6,686 nt of DNA from Nitrospira defluvii. GTDB taxonomy: Bacteria; Nitrospirota; Nitrospiria; Nitrospirales; Nitrospiraceae. The notes beneath the pieces are model-generated. The model had not been told where the DNA came from. It did no database searches and worked only from the letters and a program-made list of their open reading frames with translations. A program made the position numbers and the translations under genes. The stretch is from the NCBI GenBank assembly GCA_016199015.1, contig JACQHN010000265.1:1-6686 (forward strand), given 5' to 3'. Of this stretch, positions 4,315 through 6,686 are shown piece by piece. Within the stretch, counting starts at the first letter, position 1; the number at the start of each line of letters is the position of its first letter.

Positions 4315-4317
4315 TTA

Positions 4318-4428
4318 AAACAATAACCCCATAAAATGGCCTGTCGCTAGCATGTTTTTGCGCCCCCCCTACCCGCGGTAAAAAGTGTTCAAAAAAGGAC
4401 CCGCGACTTTCTAGCATGCGTCTTGTCG
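4318..4428. other. Non-coding, repeat-rich stretch; possible packaging site or deletion junction
   Basis: No reading frame of useful length is present. CTAGCATG occurs at 4347-4354 and 4411-4418, 64 bases apart, and ACCCGCG at 4371-4377 and 4399-4405. Between them are a run of seven C (4363-4369), the palindrome CCGCGG and two A-rich tracts (AAAAAGTG, CAAAAAAGG). The alternation of bent A tracts and G/C blocks resembles a protein-binding control region such as a cos packaging site or an origin. It also lies exactly where the tape-measure remnant breaks off. Confidence 0.4.
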
Positions 4429-4471
4429 AAAAAGCCCACAGCTGGCACGGCCCGAAGGCCGCCCAGCTGTG
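4429..4471 (-). terminator. Rho-independent terminator of the dnaB operon
   Basis: On the minus strand CACAGCTGG pairs perfectly with CCAGCTGTG, and inside it CGGCC pairs with GGCCG around a TTCG tetraloop. GGCTTTTT follows (T run on positions 4433-4429). It stands about 80 bases downstream of the coiled-coil gene and insulates the replication-type operon from the tape-measure remnant and switch region. Confidence 0.85.
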
Positions 4472-4483
4472 CCGGCCGAGCCG

Positions 4484-4558
4484 TCAGGGCGCGATAGACG
4501 CGTGACGATCTCCATCACGCCCCAATGACTCCCATTCAGTTGTGCTCATCGTCATCAT
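4484..4558 (-). CDS. Possible 24-residue ORF coupled to the coiled-coil gene
   Basis: An ATG overlaps the stop codon of the preceding 317-residue gene (ATGA, 4555-4558) and opens 24 codons (beginning MMTMSTTEWESLGRDGD) that end just before the terminator. The overlap and the filling of the space up to the terminator favour a translated small ORF. Its shortness and lack of a recognised family argue caution; it may be chance. Confidence 0.3.
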   Translation of the reverse strand: MMTMSTTEWESLGRDGDRHASIAP

Positions 4559-5508
4559 CTGGTCACCGGGGTGGCAGTAGAGACATAGGCCGAATGACTC
4601 GCCTTCGCCTTTGCCGGCACCTTTTCTTGCAACAGATTCTTACCTGTGGATCGAGATGCATTTTCCTCCCGCTGCTCGTGCTCCCGTACAAATTGTTCGA
4701 TTCGATCCGCAAGGCGCGTGATGACATTCCTACGTTTCTCCAACGGTTCAATTTGAGTGCGGGTGTCGGTTAGCTGTGCTTCAATCCGGGCAATCTTTTT
4801 GTCGCAATGCGCCAACTGCGCTGCAACAAACTTCTGTTCGTTAAGCGGGGCAGCTTGCTCGATCGCGGTTCGTTTTCCCTTCTCCGCCTTCAATGCTAGC
4901 TTGAGCTCTTGAACTTTTTCCCAGAGTGAATTTACATTCACACCGACGAGAAACTTGTTATGAGTGTGGGCCGCGGCACGCTTCCTATCGAAACTTCCAT
5001 CCGGTTGCACGTCGAGCACCGCGTGCAAATTAGCATCGCCACGCCGAAATACGTTGTGCGTACCGTCGGCCTCAATGGATCGAATCAGGCGTTCTTCTTC
5101 TACTTCCAATGATTCCAATTCCTTGGCAAGCTCCACGGCCCGTTGGGTTTTCTCCGACTTCGAGAGGCCTGGGCCCAAATGACTATAAAGAACGTTAAGT
5201 TGCTGCGTGACAAACCCCTCGACCTGGTTCCCAAAGACCGCCCAATAGAAATCCTCTCTTCTCTCGTGGGATGTGAAAAGACTGAATTGACCTTCACCGT
5301 GGGCCAACACGCCGAGATGCAGCACGAACTCGGATGCACGTGTGGCTCGCACTCGTTTGAGGATCGAAAGGGCTTCGGCTTTGGTGATGATCGTTCCTTC
5401 AACGGTCTGCAGCTTGTCCAGTGTTTCGGCTCGTCGCGCCACCACCTCGCGAAGCTGCTGATAGGCCCGATCGTCTTGTTCTACGGATTGCTTAAGTGCT
5501 TTTGCCAT
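4555..5508 (-). CDS. Large coiled-coil protein of unknown function (317 residues)
   Basis: The start ATG at 5506-5508 has AAGGAG 4 bases upstream; the frame is open further but that part overlaps the preceding gene in another frame and is discarded. The 317-residue protein starts MAKALKQSVEQDDRAYQQLR and is mostly helical, with charged heptad-like segments at about residues 1-45 (REVVARRAETLDKLQ), 115-150 (AVELAKELESLEVEEERLIR) and 195-275 (VQELKLALKAEKGKRTAIEQ; KKIARIEAQLTDTRTQIEPL). A globular part between them contains EFVLHLGVLAHGEGQFSLF and DFYWAVFGNQVEGFV. The tail is Lys/Ala/Ser-rich. It is cytosolic by appearance. No family is recognised; it could be a scaffold-, replication- or structural-type protein. 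It is the last large gene before the operon terminator. Confidence 0.8.
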   Translation of the reverse strand: MAKALKQSVEQDDRAYQQLREVVARRAETLDKLQTVEGTIITKAEALSILKRVRATRASEFVLHLGVLAHGEGQFSLFTSHERREDFYWAVFGNQVEGFVTQQLNVLYSHLGPGLSKSEKTQRAVELAKELESLEVEEERLIRSIEADGTHNVFRRGDANLHAVLDVQPDGSFDRKRAAAHTHNKFLVGVNVNSLWEKVQELKLALKAEKGKRTAIEQAAPLNEQKFVAAQLAHCDKKIARIEAQLTDTRTQIEPLEKRRNVITRLADRIEQFVREHEQREENASRSTGKNLLQEKVPAKAKASHSAYVSTATPVTR

Positions 5509-5536
5509 AGATCTCCTTCTTTTCAGGGTATTCAGA

Positions 5537-5938
5537 TTACTTCGCGTTCGATGCCTTATTACGTTCGGCGTAGAAGGATTTCGCTTTTTTGTTGAGCGTC
5601 TCCCGATGCTCCTGATTCCGTTGATCCACATCCGCTGCGACATTGGCGCCGACCATCGTAAATCCGTGCGATGATGTGGACGTGACAGGTTTCGGGTGTG
5701 TCGCCTTTCGGGCGGCCTGTTCGGCATGCAAACCCTTCACCTGGGCCAAGCTCAAGCCCTGCTCGTAAGCTGAAAGAATGCGATCGCCCAATTCCTTCCC
5801 TTCGTAGACGCCTTCAAGAAACCGGCTGATTGCGACGGCTTCCGAATTGATACCTGCGCGCAACTCTGTCAGCGGAACTCCAGCTTTGTAGTGCCGATCG
5901 ATCAATTTCTCCATGACGGCCTGCTGATTGATGTACAT
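5537..5938 (-). CDS. Protein of unknown function (133 residues)
   Basis: The start ATG at 5936-5938 has AGGAGG 8 bases upstream. The N-terminal 80 residues are mainly helical (QQAVMEKLIDRHYKAGVPLT; SEAVAISRFLEGVYEGKELG; ILSAYEQGLSLAQVKGLHAE) and could form a small helical domain. A Pro/Thr/Ser-rich linker (HPKPVTSTSSHGF) follows, then a charged C-terminal helix (QRNQEHRETLNKKAKSFYAE). There is no signal peptide, membrane segment or recognised domain. It lies 28 bases before the coiled-coil gene in the same operon. The two may form a complex, but this rests only on neighbourhood. Confidence 0.78.
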   Translation of the reverse strand: MYINQQAVMEKLIDRHYKAGVPLTELRAGINSEAVAISRFLEGVYEGKELGDRILSAYEQGLSLAQVKGLHAEQAARKATHPKPVTSTSSHGFTMVGANVAADVDQRNQEHRETLNKKAKSFYAERNKASNAK

Positions 5939-5977
5939 TACGTATTCCTCCTATTGGAAACTTCGGCTGAATTGTCC

Positions 5978-6256
5978 TCAATTTTGCCTGACCGAATCGC
6001 GCGCGCTGAAGAGTTTGCGCGCAATTTTTTTGAGGTGACGTCGAACTTGTGAGGCTGAAAGATCGCCGCCTAATTTTCTCGCAATGCGAACCGCCCGGCC
6101 TCGTTCAGGTCTGCCGGCCTGAATGTCCCCCTGGAGGAGAAGCAGAATCGACAATTCACGGTCGCGGCTGCGAGATTTTGCGGCCGCGATAGCCAATGCA
6201 CGGCCTTTTGCGAGACCTTCTAAGACCCTAAGTCCTACCGCGGTAATATTCGTCAC
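5978..6256 (-). CDS. Basic helical protein, possible DNA-binding (92 residues)
   Basis: The only conventional start in the open frame is GTG 6254-6256. It has no ribosome binding site, but the TGA of a 15-codon ORF overlaps it (GTGA), so it is probably translated by re-initiation. The 92-residue protein is strongly basic and helical: a first helix TAVGLRVLEGLAKGRALAIA, a second region RELSILLLLQGDIQAG, and RGRAVRIARKLGGDLSASQV followed by RRHLKKIARKL. The last part (..IARKLGGDLSASQVRRHLKKI..) looks like a helix-turn-helix, suggesting DNA or RNA binding, though no named family is recognised. The open frame continues upstream without a start codon, so a longer ancestral gene is possible. Confidence 0.65.
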   Translation of the reverse strand: MTNITAVGLRVLEGLAKGRALAIAAAKSRSRDRELSILLLLQGDIQAGRPERGRAVRIARKLGGDLSASQVRRHLKKIARKLFSARDSVRQN

Positions 6257-6300
6257 GTGCGCCGCCAGGAGGCACCGCAGCCCGCCAAAATCAGCGTCAT
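6253..6300 (-). CDS. 15-codon coupling ORF between two operon genes
   Basis: The ORF encodes MTLILAGCGASWRRT. Its ATG overlaps the TGA of the preceding 62-residue gene (ATGA, 6297-6300) and its own TGA overlaps the GTG of the next gene (GTGA, 6253-6256). It bridges a 40-base gap that has no ribosome binding site, so ribosomes could pass from gene to gene by two re-initiations. It may have no function as a peptide. The arrangement may be coincidental, but both overlaps are exact. Confidence 0.4.
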   Translation of the reverse strand: MTLILAGCGASWRRT

Positions 6301-6485
6301 CGGCGGTCCCTTTCGACTGATGGACAGTAACTCTTGCCTGGACGTGCGGGCGGTTCGGCTTGGCGGGAGGCTTGGTTCAAAAGGCTGCTGAGGTTCGCCG
6401 CCGCGGCCCATGAAAGCGTGATCACACTGCCGAGTTTGGTAATGATGATGACTTGATTTCGTGTTCGATCCGCCTCAATTCGCAT
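6297..6485 (-). CDS. Small protein downstream of dnaB (62 residues)
   Basis: The start ATG at 6483-6485 has an excellent AAGGAGG that overlaps the end of the helicase gene (TAAGGAGGTCGTATG), so it belongs to the same operon. The first half looks like two strands and a helix (RNQVIIITKLGSVITLSWAA, then ANLSSLLNQASRQ), while the second half is Pro/Arg-rich and probably unstructured. No family is recognised. The strand-rich N-terminus ending in a short helix is reminiscent of small phage proteins that modulate the adjacent enzyme, but this is speculation. Confidence 0.7.
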   Translation of the reverse strand: MRIEADRTRNQVIIITKLGSVITLSWAAAANLSSLLNQASRQAEPPARPGKSYCPSVERDRR

Positions 6486-6494
6486 ACGACCTCC

Positions 6495-6686
6495 TTATGG
6501 GTTGATCGAATCCAGTTCGGAGAACTTTGCATACCGATCTATGAAAAGTAGACGTCGCTCTCCAATCGGCCCGCTACGGTGTTTCCGGACAAGAATTTCC
6601 GCGATCCCTTTGTCGAGAGAGTCCGGGTTGTACACCTCATCCCGATAGATAAACATCACCAAATCGGCATCCTGCTCAATGGCGCC
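6495..6686 (-). CDS. dnaB: Replicative DNA helicase DnaB, C-terminal end (partial)
   Basis: The last 63 residues of a DnaB-type helicase are present; the rest lies beyond the right edge. They begin GAIEQDADLVMFIYRDEVYN, which is the conserved motif near the end of the RecA-like ATPase domain, followed by DKGIAEILVRKHRSGPIGER with the conserved arginine-finger-region lysine and arginine, and the final RLLFIDRYAKFSEL strand. DnaB is the hexameric ring helicase that unwinds DNA at replication forks. Divergence from the usual wording (KHRSGPIGERRLLFIDRY instead of KQRNGPTG..L.F....) and its position next to short phage-like genes suggest an element-encoded copy rather than the host gene. It is the first gene seen of the leftward replication-type operon. 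Confidence 0.92.
   Translation of the reverse strand, partial: GAIEQDADLVMFIYRDEVYNPDSLDKGIAEILVRKHRSGPIGERRLLFIDRYAKFSELDSINP

Noticed and set aside
5143..5595. Plus-strand open frame of 150 codons
   Set aside because: It lies antisense to the 317- and 133-residue genes, lacks a ribosome binding site, and those genes have good starts and operon context.
5509..5727. N-terminal extension of the coiled-coil gene
   Set aside because: The extension overlaps the 133-residue gene in another frame and is Arg/Pro/His-rich; the ATG at 5508 has AAGGAG.
61..6686. Second attachment-site copy of the tRNA 3' end
   Set aside because: I searched by eye for a repeat of the T-arm and CCA end and saw none; it must lie outside the window if the element is integrated there.

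Overview
The window reads as the tRNA-proximal end of an integrated phage-derived element (a decayed prophage or a phage satellite) in a moderately GC-rich bacterium. It opens with the 3' part of a tRNA-Arg(UCU) gene, a common integration target. It closes inside the C-terminus of a DnaB-type replicative helicase. Between them are a small terminase subunit, a broken tail tape-measure remnant, two ribbon-helix-helix regulators and many short orphan genes. The host cannot be fixed from the sequence; the style of the terminase and toxin proteins would suit Nitrospira-like or other environmental bacteria, but that is only an impression.

Layout. (1) 1-470: tRNA end, a strong leftward terminator facing the tRNA, and about 270 bases of probably non-coding or decayed DNA bounded by a direct repeat. 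(2) 471-1137: a rightward HigBA-type toxin-antitoxin pair with a well-formed promoter, an operator palindrome and an apparently leaderless start. (3) 1156-3669: a leftward operon of nine genes read from a promoter at about 3705-3733. In transcription order these are a ribbon-helix-helix protein, five small orphan genes (one with an SH3/KOW-like look), a further small protein, the small terminase subunit, and an ATGA-coupled 51-residue protein where a large terminase would normally begin. Four of the small genes are preceded by copies of one intergenic module: a hairpin followed directly by the ribosome binding site. (4) 3670-3951: a compact divergent control region with a second ribbon-helix-helix gene, again apparently leaderless, reading rightward. 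(5) 3963-4471: a frameshifted C-terminal scrap of a tape-measure protein, a repeat-rich non-coding stretch and a UUCG-loop terminator. (6) 4484-6686: the end of a leftward replication-type operon: dnaB, a 62-residue protein, a 15-codon coupling ORF, a 92-residue protein, a 133-residue protein, a 317-residue coiled-coil protein and perhaps a 24-residue ORF, ending at the terminator.

How it may work together (inference): the two divergent ribbon-helix-helix proteins look like a small genetic switch controlling the leftward terS operon. The dnaB operon supplies replication functions and HigBA would stabilise the element. The terminase small subunit has no large subunit beside it, and the only structural gene is a fragment, so either most virion genes were deleted or the element relies on a helper phage for packaging. 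No integrase is present in the window, so the far end of the element lies to the right.
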